Assembly (NCBI GenBank): GCA_024277555.1
Contig: JAJRUY010000074.1
Location: 1-11,133 of the forward strand
Length of the DNA stretch: 11,133 bases
Reading direction: 5' to 3'
Origin: Gammaproteobacteria bacterium
GTDB taxonomy: Bacteria > Pseudomonadota > Gammaproteobacteria > Chromatiales > Chromatiaceae
The notes beneath the pieces were generated by a model, which saw nothing but the letters and a program-made list of their open reading frames with translations, was not told the origin of the DNA and searched no databases. The position numbers and the translations under genes are program-made. Shown in pieces: positions 1-7,415 of this stretch. Numbering within the stretch: position 1 is the stretch's first letter; each line of letters starts with the position of its first letter.

Positions 1-770
1 CCATGGCTCTGTTTCCCGTAACACCTGCCTCGGCCAAGAGCGAAACCGCCGAAGAAGCCTACAACCCCGACGGGCTGGCGCAGCGAGCGGTAATGGCGGT
101 GAAAGAGGCGGTGCCGGAGCTGGGGATCATAACCGATGTTGCGCTCGACCCCTTTACCACCCATGGTCAGGATGGACTCATTGACCAGAGCGGCTATGTC
201 CTCAATGATGAAACTGTCGAAGTGCTGGTCAAACAGGCGCTTTCCCATGCCCGCGCCGGTGCCGACGTGGTGGCCCCGTCAGACATGATGGATGGGCGTA
301 TCGGCGATATCCGGGATGTGCTGGAATCCGAAGGCCATATCCACACCCGCATCCTTGCCTACTCGGCCAAATACGCCTCCAGCTATTACGGCCCCTTTCG
401 TGACGCCGTTGGTTCTGCGGCCAACCTGGGCAAGGGCAACAAGAACACCTATCAGCAAGATCCTGCAAACAGTGACGAGGCCTTGCGCGAAGTAGCGCTG
501 GATCTGCAGGAAGGGGCGGACATGGTCATGATCAAGCCCGGCATGCCCTATCTGGACATCGTGCGCCGGGTAAAAGACCAGTTCGGGGTGCCGACTTTTG
601 TCTATCAGGTCAGTGGCGAGTACGCCATGCACATGGCTGCGGTGCAAAATGGCTGGCTGGATGAGCGCGCCGTGGTGACGGAATCTTTGATCTGCATCAA
701 AAGATCTGGTGCAGACGGCGTGCTGACATATTTTGCCAAACGGGTGGCCAGATGGTTGAACGAGGCTTGA
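1..770 (+). CDS. hemB: Delta-aminolevulinic acid dehydratase (porphobilinogen synthase), 3' part
   Basis: The enzyme condenses two 5-aminolevulinate molecules to porphobilinogen in the cytoplasm, an early step of haem and other tetrapyrrole synthesis. The visible 255 residues are the C-terminal three quarters of a protein usually of about 330 residues. The first methionine (base 3) lies inside the conserved 'ALFPVTP' strand, so the true start is upstream of the window. Both active-site lysines are visible: K123 in 'AYSAKYASSYYGPFRDA' and the Schiff-base lysine K178 in 'MVMIKPGMPYLD'. The metal-site segment 'DVALDPFTTHGQDG' (about residues 45-58) has Asp/Thr where zinc-type enzymes carry Cys, which matches the Mg-dependent Pseudomonas type. 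It ends with TGA at 768-770. No clear hairpin terminator follows. The family assignment is secure; metal dependence is inferred from the motif. Confidence 0.97.
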   Translation, partial: MALFPVTPASAKSETAEEAYNPDGLAQRAVMAVKEAVPELGIITDVALDPFTTHGQDGLIDQSGYVLNDETVEVLVKQALSHARAGADVVAPSDMMDGRIGDIRDVLESEGHIHTRILAYSAKYASSYYGPFRDAVGSAANLGKGNKNTYQQDPANSDEALREVALDLQEGADMVMIKPGMPYLDIVRRVKDQFGVPTFVYQVSGEYAMHMAAVQNGWLDERAVVTESLICIKRSGADGVLTYFAKRVARWLNEA

Positions 771-1057
771 GCCTATGATCCTGTAGTCATTGTGCTTGGG
801 GTACAGGGAATTGACAATAAACTGTTGATAATTGTTTTTTCTATAAAAATTCGGATACTGCCCGGCGAGGCTTTTCTGTTTCTCCGTTGTCCATTGGCAG
901 TAGCAGATAGACCCTTCTGGTTTCAGTCCCCCCAATGTTTTGACTTTCAGGCGGGGGTAGCATTTCTATGGCATATCTGTCAACCTCTCACCATGTGTTT
1001 TTTCAATGTGTATGCGGAGCGGGTTTTCATAACAGACAGATAGAACAGGGGATCGCT
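771..1057. other. hemB-hppA intergenic spacer
   Basis: This 287-nt spacer has no convincing gene. It is AT-rich around 805-850, where a TTGACA (811-816), a GATAAT (827-832) and a TATAAA (842-847) occur. No pair of them has the standard 16-18 nt spacing, so a hppA promoter here is plausible but not demonstrated. A C6 run (928-933) and a GCGGGGG run (951-957) could pair across a loop of about 19 nt. The open frames through this stretch have no recognisable protein character. Confidence 0.5.
1047..1052 (+). promoter_or_regulatory. Ribosome binding site of hppA
   Basis: AGGGGA lies 5 nt before ATG 1058. It supports this start over the in-frame ATG at 968, whose extra 30 residues (cysteine- and histidine-rich, non-membrane) do not resemble the family N-terminus. 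Confidence 0.75.
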
Positions 1058-3091
1058 ATGGTAACGGGCCTGATATTTGCGCTGATCTGCGCACTGGTAG
1101 CCATTGGCTATGGTGTGGTGTCCATGAAGTGGATACTGGCCAAGCCAACGGGAAATGAACGAATGAACGAGGTTGCTGCAGCTATACAAGCGGGTGCATC
1201 AGCCTATCTTAACCGTCAATACATGACCATCGGCATTGTGGGCGCCGTGTTGTTTCTGCTCATCGGCATCTTTTTGGGCTGGGTGATGGCCACCGGATTT
1301 GCTATAGGTGCGGTGTTTTCCGGCTTGGCCGGTTACATCGGCATGAATATTTCGGTGCGAGCCAATGTGCGCACGGCAGAGGCCGCCAATGACGGCCTGA
1401 ATGCCGCTCTGCAGGTGGCCTTCCGTGGTGGTGCGATTACCGGAATGCTTGTGGTTGGCCTGGGTCTGCTGGGTGTCGCCGGTTTCTACAGCATCCTGTT
1501 GATGATGGGGGTCGATGATCCGATTCATCCCCTCATCGGCCTGGCTTTCGGTGGTTCCCTGATCTCTATTTTTGCCCGTCTGGGTGGCGGCATCTTCACC
1601 AAGGGTGCGGATGTAGGTGCTGACATTGTAGGAAAAGTGGAAGCGGGTATTCCGGAAGACGATCCGCGTAATCCTGCCGTTATTGCCGACAACGTGGGTG
1701 ATAACGTGGGAGACTGCGCCGGCATGGCGGCCGACCTGTTCGAGACCTATGCGGTAACCGTGGTTGCAACCATGTTGCTCGGTTCCCTCATGGTGGAGGG
1801 CGCAGGCTATAGTGCTGTACTTTATCCCCTGATTCTTGGTGGTATCTCCATCATTGCTTCCGTTGCCGGAACCTATTTTGTCAAGGCGCGTGATGGTGGA
1901 AAGATCATGAACGCCCTGTACCGTGGCCTGGGCGTTGCCGGCGGCATCTCGGCAGTTGTTTTCCTGCCGGTTTCAATGATCATGTTCCCTGATGGCCTGA
2001 GCGTTGGCGGCGAAGCGGTAACTGCTTTCAGTCTGTACCTGGCGGCGTTGATTGGCCTGGTGCTGACGGCATTGATGGTCATCATAACCGAATACTACAC
2101 CGGAACCGATTTCAAGCCGGTCAGGTATATTGCCAGGGCCTCCACGACTGGTGACGGAACCAATGTGATCGCCGGCCTGGGTGTATCCATGAAGTCTACA
2201 GCTGCTCCGGTGCTGTCGATCTGCGCGGCAATCTGGGGGGCGTATGAGCTAGCGGGGTTGTATGGCATAGCCATTGCAGCAACCTCCATGCTGTCCATGA
2301 CTGGCATTATCGTGGCGCTGGATGCCTACGGCCCCATTACCGACAATGCCGGCGGCATTGCGGAAATGGCGGAGCTGGATGAGAAAATCCGCAACATCAC
2401 CGATCCTCTGGATGCGGTTGGCAACACCACCAAAGCTGTAACCAAGGGGTATGCCATTGGTTCTGCCGGCCTTGCCGCCCTGGTGTTGTTTGCGGACTAT
2501 ACCTACACGCTGGAGGCTGCAGGTATCAAGGGCTTGACCTTCGATCTTTCTGACCACATGGTCATCATCGGCCTGTTCATCGGCGGTCTGATACCTTATC
2601 TGTTTGGTTCCATGGCCATGGAAGCGGTTGGCCGCGCTGCTGGCGGTATCGTCAATGAAGTCCGCCGCCAGTTCAAGGAAATGCCGGGCATCATGGACTA
2701 TAGCCAGAAACCGGATTACTCCCGCGCTGTAGACATGCTGACCAAGGCTGCCATCAAGGAAATGATTATTCCTTCCTTGTTGCCCATTCTGGTGCCGGTA
2801 CTGGTTGGCTTGCTGCTGGGGCCAAAAGCTCTTGGTGGCCTGCTGTTGGGAACCATCATCACCGGCTTGTTCTTAGCCATTTCCATGACTACAGGTGGCG
2901 GCGCCTGGGACAATGCCAAGAAATACATTGAAGATGGCAATTTTGGAGGCAAGGGTTCCGACGCTCACAAGGCAGCCATAACTGGTGATACCGTGGGTGA
3001 TCCGTACAAGGATACGGCAGGTCCCGCGATCAATCCACTGATCAAGATTATCAATATCGTGGCCTTGATGCTGGTGCCTTTGCTGGTATAG
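1058..3091 (+). CDS. hppA: K+-independent membrane-bound proton-translocating pyrophosphatase
   Basis: This integral inner-membrane enzyme hydrolyses pyrophosphate and pumps H+ outward, recovering energy from biosynthetic PPi. The 677-residue product matches bacterial H+-PPases in length and has about 16 hydrophobic segments. The substrate and Mg-binding regions are visible: 'GGGIFTKGADVGADIVGKVE' near residues 176-195, 'DNVGDNVGDCAGMAADLFE' at 211-229, and the C-terminal 'TGDTVGDPYKDTAGP' near 642. In 'GNTTKAVTKG' (455-464), the Lys at 459 and Thr at 462 are the known K+-independent signature; K+-dependent enzymes have Ala there. That makes it an H+ pump that does not need potassium. The ATG start at 1058 is chosen from AGGGGA 5 nt upstream and the typical 'LIFALICALVAIGYG' first helix. 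It stands alone between two spacers of more than 250 nt. Confidence 0.97.
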   Translation: MVTGLIFALICALVAIGYGVVSMKWILAKPTGNERMNEVAAAIQAGASAYLNRQYMTIGIVGAVLFLLIGIFLGWVMATGFAIGAVFSGLAGYIGMNISVRANVRTAEAANDGLNAALQVAFRGGAITGMLVVGLGLLGVAGFYSILLMMGVDDPIHPLIGLAFGGSLISIFARLGGGIFTKGADVGADIVGKVEAGIPEDDPRNPAVIADNVGDNVGDCAGMAADLFETYAVTVVATMLLGSLMVEGAGYSAVLYPLILGGISIIASVAGTYFVKARDGGKIMNALYRGLGVAGGISAVVFLPVSMIMFPDGLSVGGEAVTAFSLYLAALIGLVLTALMVIITEYYTGTDFKPVRYIARASTTGDGTNVIAGLGVSMKSTAAPVLSICAAIWGAYELAGLYGIAIAATSMLSMTGIIVALDAYGPITDNAGGIAEMAELDEKIRNITDPLDAVGNTTKAVTKGYAIGSAGLAALVLFADYTYTLEAAGIKGLTFDLSDHMVIIGLFIGGLIPYLFGSMAMEAVGRAAGGIVNEVRRQFKEMPGIMDYSQKPDYSRAVDMLTKAAIKEMIIPSLLPILVPVLVGLLLGPKALGGLLLGTIITGLFLAISMTTGGGAWDNAKKYIEDGNFGGKGSDAHKAAITGDTVGDPYKDTAGPAINPLIKIINIVALMLVPLLV

Positions 3092-3163
3092 TCCAGTGCG
3101 CTGCGCCGGGAACAGGGATCTTTGTATTTGGGTGTAGTACACGAGAGAGCCTCTGATCAAGTT

Positions 3164-3264
3164 GTCATCCCGGCGCATGCCGGGATCAAGAAAGCCAGGG
3201 ACAATTGGCCGCCCTGGATCCCGGCATGCGCCGGGATGACGGTTGTCTTAAGTAAGTGCCATTC
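3164..3264. repeat. Dispersed palindromic repeat, copy 1 (GTCATCCCGGCG type)
   Basis: Bases 3164-3187 and 3217-3240 are perfect 24-nt inverted repeats that begin GTCATCCCGGCGCATG on the left. An inner CCAGGG/CCCTGG pair (3195-3200 and 3212-3217) extends the stem. Read on the minus strand, the flank at 3264-3247 is GAATGGCACTTACTTAAG, which recurs with one mismatch at 7051-7068 beside a second copy, so the repeat unit is larger than the hairpin. Such hairpins are widespread intergenic repeats in proteobacterial genomes. Roles as mRNA ends or transcription stops are inferred, not shown. Confidence 0.9.
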
Positions 3265-3273
3265 GACTATAAC
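3243..3273 (+). promoter_or_regulatory. Weak candidate promoter of the three-gene operon
   Basis: TTGTCT (3243-3248) and TATAAC (3268-3273) are separated by 19 nt, longer than ideal; GACTAT (3265-3270) gives 16 nt. The -35-like box lies in the edge of the palindromic repeat. If real, the repeat has supplied part of the operon promoter. The evidence is motif resemblance only. Confidence 0.2.
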
Positions 3274-3359
3274 CATGGGTATTTGCTCGCCGCTGTTGCA
3301 CCGGTAAGTGGATGCTTTTTCCCAAACAAACAGACGGCCTGGACAGGACTTGTGAGTAA

Positions 3360-4244
3360 GTGATTAGGGTACCCCTGCAGCTGCAACAGGCCGCTAGCCT
3401 TTTTGCCCTGCTGATCCTGGCGAAATATACTGCGTATTTCCACCTTCCATGGAGTAATGTGGCCTTCATCCTGCTTTTTGCTGCGGTGTTTGAGCATTTT
3501 TGCCTTTTCGCCACACGGAAAAAGCTGGACTTCTTTTCCTTCTCCTCTCTTTCCACTGCCATGGGTGTCATGCTGATGATGGCAGCGTCCCAGCTATGGA
3601 TATACTTCGTGGTGATCGGATTCGGATTGCTGCAAAAACACATTCTGGTATTTGAGAAAAGACATTTCTTCAACCCCTCCAACTTTGCCTTATTGTTTGG
3701 GCTGTTTTTCTTTTACGATGAGGCGCACCTGGTATTGGGTCAATTGGGAGACGCCCTATGGCTTGTGACAGTAGTAGTCGTGATGGCGGTGGTGGTGCTG
3801 ATACGGGCGAATCGCTGGGTGATTCCCCTGGCATTTGCGGGAAGCTATCTTGTCCTGCAATATCTTCTGGTGGTGCAACATGATCCCGTGGTACTTTTTG
3901 AACAGATCCAGCATCGCTTTTACTCGGTTTCTTTTGTCGTTTTTACCCTTTTTATGCTTACCGATCCCAGAACCACGCCCTCCGGCGGCCAGCAACAGCT
4001 TCTTTTCGGTTTTGTTCTGGCGCTGATTGCCGTGTGTCTGGACAGGTATTTCGGTTTTCGCGTACAGCATCTGTTCATCGCCCTTTTTGTTCTTTCTCCC
4101 CTGGTTGTTCTTGCCGCCAATTGGCGAGTAGCCAAAGAACAAAAAAAATTGCTGCTGCTGACCTCCCTGTTGATGGCCGTCGTTCTGAGTGTGTCTGCTT
4201 CTATTGAGAGCAGGGCACCGTATTATTTTGAGATGAACGGGTGA
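3360..4244 (+). CDS. NqrB/RnfD/UnbU-family polytopic membrane protein
   Basis: The 294-residue product is almost wholly hydrophobic, with about nine or ten membrane segments. Two motifs tie it to the NQR2/RnfD/RnfE family, whose members carry electrons across the membrane in Nqr and Rnf complexes, and to the related enediyne-cluster protein UnbU. These are 'KRHFFNPSNFALLFG' (100-114) and 'FMLTDPRTTPSGG' (198-210). It is shorter than typical RnfD or NqrB (about 350-410 residues). The segment before LTDP, where RnfD has the SGAT-type motif carrying covalent FMN, reads 'YSVSFVVFTLFM' and has no such Thr, so covalent flavin is unlikely. The start is GTG at 3360; the preceding in-frame codon is a TAA stop, so no upstream start is possible. 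Its stop overlaps the next gene by 1 nt, indicating translational coupling. The family is fairly sure; the function is unknown. Confidence 0.8.
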   Translation: MIRVPLQLQQAASLFALLILAKYTAYFHLPWSNVAFILLFAAVFEHFCLFATRKKLDFFSFSSLSTAMGVMLMMAASQLWIYFVVIGFGLLQKHILVFEKRHFFNPSNFALLFGLFFFYDEAHLVLGQLGDALWLVTVVVVMAVVVLIRANRWVIPLAFAGSYLVLQYLLVVQHDPVVLFEQIQHRFYSVSFVVFTLFMLTDPRTTPSGGQQQLLFGFVLALIAVCLDRYFGFRVQHLFIALFVLSPLVVLAANWRVAKEQKKLLLLTSLLMAVVLSVSASIESRAPYYFEMNG

Positions 4245-6097
4245 TGAGTAAAGAGACGAAAACAAGTATCGCTATTCTGGTAACCGGTTTGTTACTGATT
4301 GCCTTGTACTGGTTTGCGCCGGAAAAAACTGCTCAGAAAAAACAGGGTTCAATAACTGTGGAAGAGAAAATAATACTTCCAAAGAATGCGCCGGAGGTCT
4401 ACCAGGACATCCCGGAAGTGCAGTCATACATAAAGGACATTCGGGAAATGGTGAACAGGGGGGAGGCCGTGCTGCCCTTGCAAGGCAGAGAGCTGGATGA
4501 CAGGGCGCAAAAGGCACAGGAAATCTTGCTGAAAGACCAGGAGTTTCTGAAAGATACGATGCAAGATGGACGAATTTTGCACAATGACATGATGCGTATT
4601 TTGCCGGCAATAGTAAGTACTCTGGATGCAGGAGCAAAACAAATATGCCAGCCGCATGCCTGCTACCAGGCGGAAAAATATAATTTTGTAACCAACGTGA
4701 CTACCAGAGCCATAGTGGATGTAAGAAATGCCAGGGTATTGTCTGTCCAGCGTTACCAGAACATGCAGCCGGATATCAGTTTGCGTCTTGCGCGCATTGC
4801 CAGGGCCATTGCGCTGAATGCTCCCGAAGTGAAACAAGAGCTGGGGGCGAAGCCTTCTGTAACCGATGTTTCCATGGCAAATGTTCGTGGAGCTCTTCAG
4901 GAATCTCCATGTGAGAACTCGGCGCATCTTTGTGTGGCTCCTGTTTTTGCTGATCACAGCAAGGAGCGGGCGCTGTGGGCGATAGTGGATTTGACGGAAC
5001 TTAAGCTGGTTGCCGCAAAATGGACCCGGCTGGGGAAAACGACCACTCCCGCCAGAATATCTGAAAGAAGTCTGCAAAATCGTTACATCATGGAGAATTT
5101 TTGCCAGAAAAACACCCTGCTTGAGCGTAATGGATGGAAACTTTTTTATCGGCTTACAGGTTCCGATGGTTTGGAAGTTATCGATGCCAGCTATCGGGGC
5201 AGACCAGTGCTGGCTTCGGCAAAAATCGTGGATTGGCATGTGAGTTACCAGCAGGAAGGTGCAGGCCAGTTGGATACGACTACAGAGGCATACATGGAAG
5301 GGAGGCGCGTAGAGTTTGTGCAGGCTGGAGATGGCACTTATTTCTTCGGCTACAACGACGCCATGGGGTGTCCGATGTTCTCAACTTCAGTGGTGCTGCC
5401 CTTCAATGCACCCCAGATAAAGAAACTGAACAATGGTTTTATGCTTATACAGGATTACCGAAACCCCAAGTGGCCCATGGCATGCAATTATCGCTACGAA
5501 AACCGCTTCGAATTTTTTGACGACGGTTCTTTTCGGGTGGCAGGAGTAAACATTGGACGAGGTTGCGGTGACAATGCATTCTACCGGCCACTGATGCGCA
5601 TAGACATGGCTCTGGGTGGCAAAGAGAAATTCTACAAATATGAAGGAAAATGGGAGCAGTGGAAACAAGAGCGCATGGATGATAGTAGAGATGCTGCATT
5701 CCATGAAGATGGCAGGTATCTGTATAAAATCACTTCCGGAGCAGATGGTTCCAGGGGTTACTATATCGAGCCAAACAGAGGGCAATTCCAGGATGCAAGC
5801 AGGGGAGACAATGCCAGGGTGTTCGCCACAAAGTTCCAGACGGGGGAAGGTGAGCAGGATCTGCTTACCTTGGGTTCCTGCTGCGATCTCGATCAGGATG
5901 GTGTGGAGCGCTACCTGGAAGATAGCGCAAGCATTGATGGGGAGAATATTGTTCTGTGGTATGTTCCGCGTGTACACAATGACGCGAGAGAAGGGCATGA
6001 ATACTGCTGGGCAGATACGGCGATAGGCGATAACGGGAACCCCTTCGTCAAGGAATGGCCGTGTGTGGTCGGGCCAAAATTTGTGCCGGTCAAGTAA
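4244..6097 (+). CDS. Membrane-anchored copper-amine-oxidase-like protein with degenerate copper site
   Basis: The 617-residue product has one N-terminal hydrophobic segment (residues 8-24) without a clear cleavage site, so it is probably anchored with its body in the periplasm. The C-terminal two thirds follow copper amine oxidase motifs in order: 'YRGRPVLASAKIVDWHVSY' (317-335; family 'RPVLYRxSLSEMVVPYG'), 'MGCPMF' (374-379; family 'LGCDCLG'), 'ACNYRYENRFEFFDDG' (413-428; the topaquinone segment 'GNY[DE]YxFxWxFxxDG'), 'RPLMRIDMA' (448-456; family 'HQHxFxxRLD') and 'IDGENIVLWYVPRVH' (564-578; family 'DGxDIVVWxxxxLTH'). The topaquinone-precursor Tyr (416) and a candidate third copper His (578) remain, but the His-x-His pair aligns with Ala445 and Tyr447, and the catalytic Asp appears to be Gln360. 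An N3-like strand 'ALWAIVDLTELKLV' is at 243-256. At least 11 cysteines suggest an oxidising compartment. The start is ATG 4244. Alignment is from memory of the family, so activity is uncertain. Confidence 0.72.
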   Translation: MSKETKTSIAILVTGLLLIALYWFAPEKTAQKKQGSITVEEKIILPKNAPEVYQDIPEVQSYIKDIREMVNRGEAVLPLQGRELDDRAQKAQEILLKDQEFLKDTMQDGRILHNDMMRILPAIVSTLDAGAKQICQPHACYQAEKYNFVTNVTTRAIVDVRNARVLSVQRYQNMQPDISLRLARIARAIALNAPEVKQELGAKPSVTDVSMANVRGALQESPCENSAHLCVAPVFADHSKERALWAIVDLTELKLVAAKWTRLGKTTTPARISERSLQNRYIMENFCQKNTLLERNGWKLFYRLTGSDGLEVIDASYRGRPVLASAKIVDWHVSYQQEGAGQLDTTTEAYMEGRRVEFVQAGDGTYFFGYNDAMGCPMFSTSVVLPFNAPQIKKLNNGFMLIQDYRNPKWPMACNYRYENRFEFFDDGSFRVAGVNIGRGCGDNAFYRPLMRIDMALGGKEKFYKYEGKWEQWKQERMDDSRDAAFHEDGRYLYKITSGADGSRGYYIEPNRGQFQDASRGDNARVFATKFQTGEGEQDLLTLGSCCDLDQDGVERYLEDSASIDGENIVLWYVPRVHNDAREGHEYCWADTAIGDNGNPFVKEWPCVVGPKFVPVK

Positions 6098-6106
6098 AGG
6101 GAAGGG
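6096..6106 (+). promoter_or_regulatory. Ribosome binding site supporting a TTG start
   Basis: AAAGGGAAGGG overlaps the preceding stop codon. Its AAGGGA core ends 6 nt before TTG 6109. The only other upstream in-frame start, ATG 6055, would overlap the previous gene by 43 nt and add a non-hydrophobic leader before the membrane segment, so TTG 6109 is preferred. Confidence 0.6.
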
Positions 6107-6108
6107 CA

Positions 6109-7047
6109 TTGCGTAAGTACGCTTCCATACTTGCATCCCTCATGCTTCTGGCCATAGCAGGATATGTCGCTGTACACCAAAAAAACAAAGAAATTGCAGT
6201 GACAGATGGTGGAGAAAAGCCTCCAGGCCTGGGTGGGTTTTCCCGCAGTGCTGATTGCGCCAGATTACCGCAATTTTTAGGAAGGCTGAAAATACCACAA
6301 CCGGTTCTTATCGATCTTTCACAAAAAAGATATACCGGCATCGCACTGCATTACGGACAGAATTATGAGCAAACGCTGCATCCTGAAGCATGGGAAAAAT
6401 ACGAACATTTCGGCACCTATACGCTGAATGAGCGGGGTGATATCTATCTTTCTCCTACGCCCTTCATTTCCGTCCGCCCCACTACATTTGATTTGCAGAA
6501 AAACATCTACAAACTAGATACCAAAACAGGTGCGTTATCCGCTTTAATGCATATTGATGATGTCCGCCCCAGCGCCAGTAACCCCTACGGCATTATCTCT
6601 CTTGCCTACGATTGCGAAGACAGAACGCTATGGGTTTCTGCCATAGACGAAACAGACTATCAAAGCCAGAAAGGCGTCATCTACCATATAGATCCCGGCG
6701 CAAAAAAAATACTGCAAACAGTTGAGGGCTTCGATGCATTGACAGTATTGCTTTTGCGTACAGGCAAGGGGAAATTTCTTTTGGCGGGTTCGGCAAGAGA
6801 TAATGCACTATATGCATATGCGGTTGCTGACGGGGCAGTGTCACCCCGGCGTCTGAAACTGCTGGAGCTTCCCACTGTAAATGAACACATCCGAAAGATC
6901 AAAATAGCAGGCGACAATCACCTGGAACTGCAGGCGATCCCTTTTTCCTACACCCTCCTTGCGCAAAGCGCATCCAGAGATCGTACTTACTATGATGCAA
7001 AATGGGATGTCGCCGCATCCAAATGGAAGCTGGAAAAAAGAGAATGA
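6109..7047 (+). CDS. Exported or membrane-anchored beta-rich protein of unknown function
   Basis: I do not recognise this 312-residue protein. It starts with TTG 11 nt after the previous stop, behind a strong purine-rich ribosome site, so it belongs to the same operon. Residues 4-22 form one hydrophobic segment after a basic start (MRKY), giving an N-terminal anchor or an uncleaved signal; there is no lipobox. The rest alternates short beta-type strings with turn-rich Asp/Gly loops, for example 'GDIYLSP' (110-116), 'RTLWVSAID' (172-180), 'GVIYHIDPG' (189-197) and 'GKFLLAG' (221-227). This resembles an irregular beta-propeller of the quinoprotein or SMP-30 sort, but no cofactor ligands are identifiable. 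Only two cysteines (50, 169) are present. With the amine-oxidase-like neighbour it probably acts on the periplasmic side; the role is inferred only from context. Confidence 0.75.
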   Translation: MRKYASILASLMLLAIAGYVAVHQKNKEIAVTDGGEKPPGLGGFSRSADCARLPQFLGRLKIPQPVLIDLSQKRYTGIALHYGQNYEQTLHPEAWEKYEHFGTYTLNERGDIYLSPTPFISVRPTTFDLQKNIYKLDTKTGALSALMHIDDVRPSASNPYGIISLAYDCEDRTLWVSAIDETDYQSQKGVIYHIDPGAKKILQTVEGFDALTVLLLRTGKGKFLLAGSARDNALYAYAVADGAVSPRRLKLLELPTVNEHIRKIKIAGDNHLELQAIPFSYTLLAQSASRDRTYYDAKWDVAASKWKLEKRE

Positions 7048-7050
7048 CAG

Positions 7051-7310
7051 GAATGGCACTTGCTTAAGGGCAGCTCTAATAATTCATGTCTGGCATCTAT
7101 GCGCTTGAGAGGCTCAATAACTTCGTTGAAAATCTTACAAATAGCACACTATTTGCTGCGATCTTCGCCTTATTCTTGAGCCTCTCAAACACATATCTGC
7201 TCAAACAGAATTAATAGAGATGCCCTTAAGTCGTCTTCCCGGCGTAGGCCGGGATCCAGCACGGCCTGAAATTACCCGCGTCCTGGATTCTGGCCTGCAC
7301 CAAAATGAGA
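7051..7310. repeat. Dispersed palindromic repeat, copy 2, split by a MITE-like insertion
   Basis: GAATGGCACTTGCTTAAG (7051-7068) matches the flank of copy 1 (17 of 18). After the inserted element the repeat resumes at 7231 with a degenerate arm (7232-7259, containing TTCCCGGCGTAGGCCGGGATCCAG) and a decayed second arm (7283-7310). Removing 7068-7225 and one TTAA restores an order like copy 1 on the minus strand: GGCACTT, CTTAAG, CCCGGCG, GCCGGGATCCAG. The copy has lost most pairing in its right arm and is probably old. Confidence 0.75.
7068..7225. mobile_element. MITE-like non-coding element with TTAA target duplication
   Basis: This 158-bp element has imperfect terminal inverted repeats: GGGCAGCTCTAATAATTC at the left and, read on the other strand, GGGCATCTCTATTAATTC at the right. 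It is flanked by TTAA at 7064-7067 and 7226-7229. Pairing continues inward to about 7120/7173, including TTGAGAGGCTCAA and its partner TTGAGCCTCTCAA, and the centre holds a perfect CAAATAG-CACA-CTATTTG hairpin (7138-7155), so the whole element can fold as one long hairpin. It has no coding capacity. The TTAA duplication fits the YTAR target of IS5-group transposases, so mobilisation by an IS5-family enzyme elsewhere is inferred; none is in this window. Confidence 0.72.
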
Positions 7311-7415
7311 AACAGCGTGTTTTATAGCGTTAACCCGGATGTTTCACCTGGAAGTCCGATGATTGTGCCGAGATTGTTGTTCAGAGGCGAATTTCTGATC
7401 GAATCAATAGCCCAA
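7311..7415. other. Spacer between the two mobile-element remnants
   Basis: No gene or strong structure is seen here. A segment TTAACCCGGATGTTTCAC (7331-7348) looks like the end of some insertion sequences, but no partner end is found, so it is not called. Confidence 0.4.

Larger units (their letters stand above)
3092..3359. other. Intergenic spacer with palindromic repeat and operon leader
   Basis: This 268-nt spacer separates hppA from the next operon. Its centre is the palindromic repeat listed separately; as RNA that palindrome would fold very stably and could stop transcription from either side. The remaining 95 nt (3265-3359) before the GTG start hold an AGGA at 3345-3348, 11 nt from the start. 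No protein-coding character is seen. Confidence 0.6.

Noticed and set aside
792..1043. An 83-codon + strand frame between hemB and hppA
   Set aside because: No ribosome site, no domain, and it overlaps the hppA leader; the peptide looks random.
968..1057. Upstream in-frame start for hppA
   Set aside because: The added 30 residues are not like the family N-terminus and the start lacks a ribosome site; ATG 1058 has AGGGGA 5 nt upstream.
3122..3307. A 61-codon open frame with 'VIPAHAGIKKAR...WIPACAGMT'
   Set aside because: This is the familiar false translation of the GTCATCCCGGCG palindromic repeat, not a protein.
7331..7348. TTAACCCGGATGTTTCAC as a possible insertion-sequence end
   Set aside because: No matching inverted end, target duplication or transposase fragment was found nearby.
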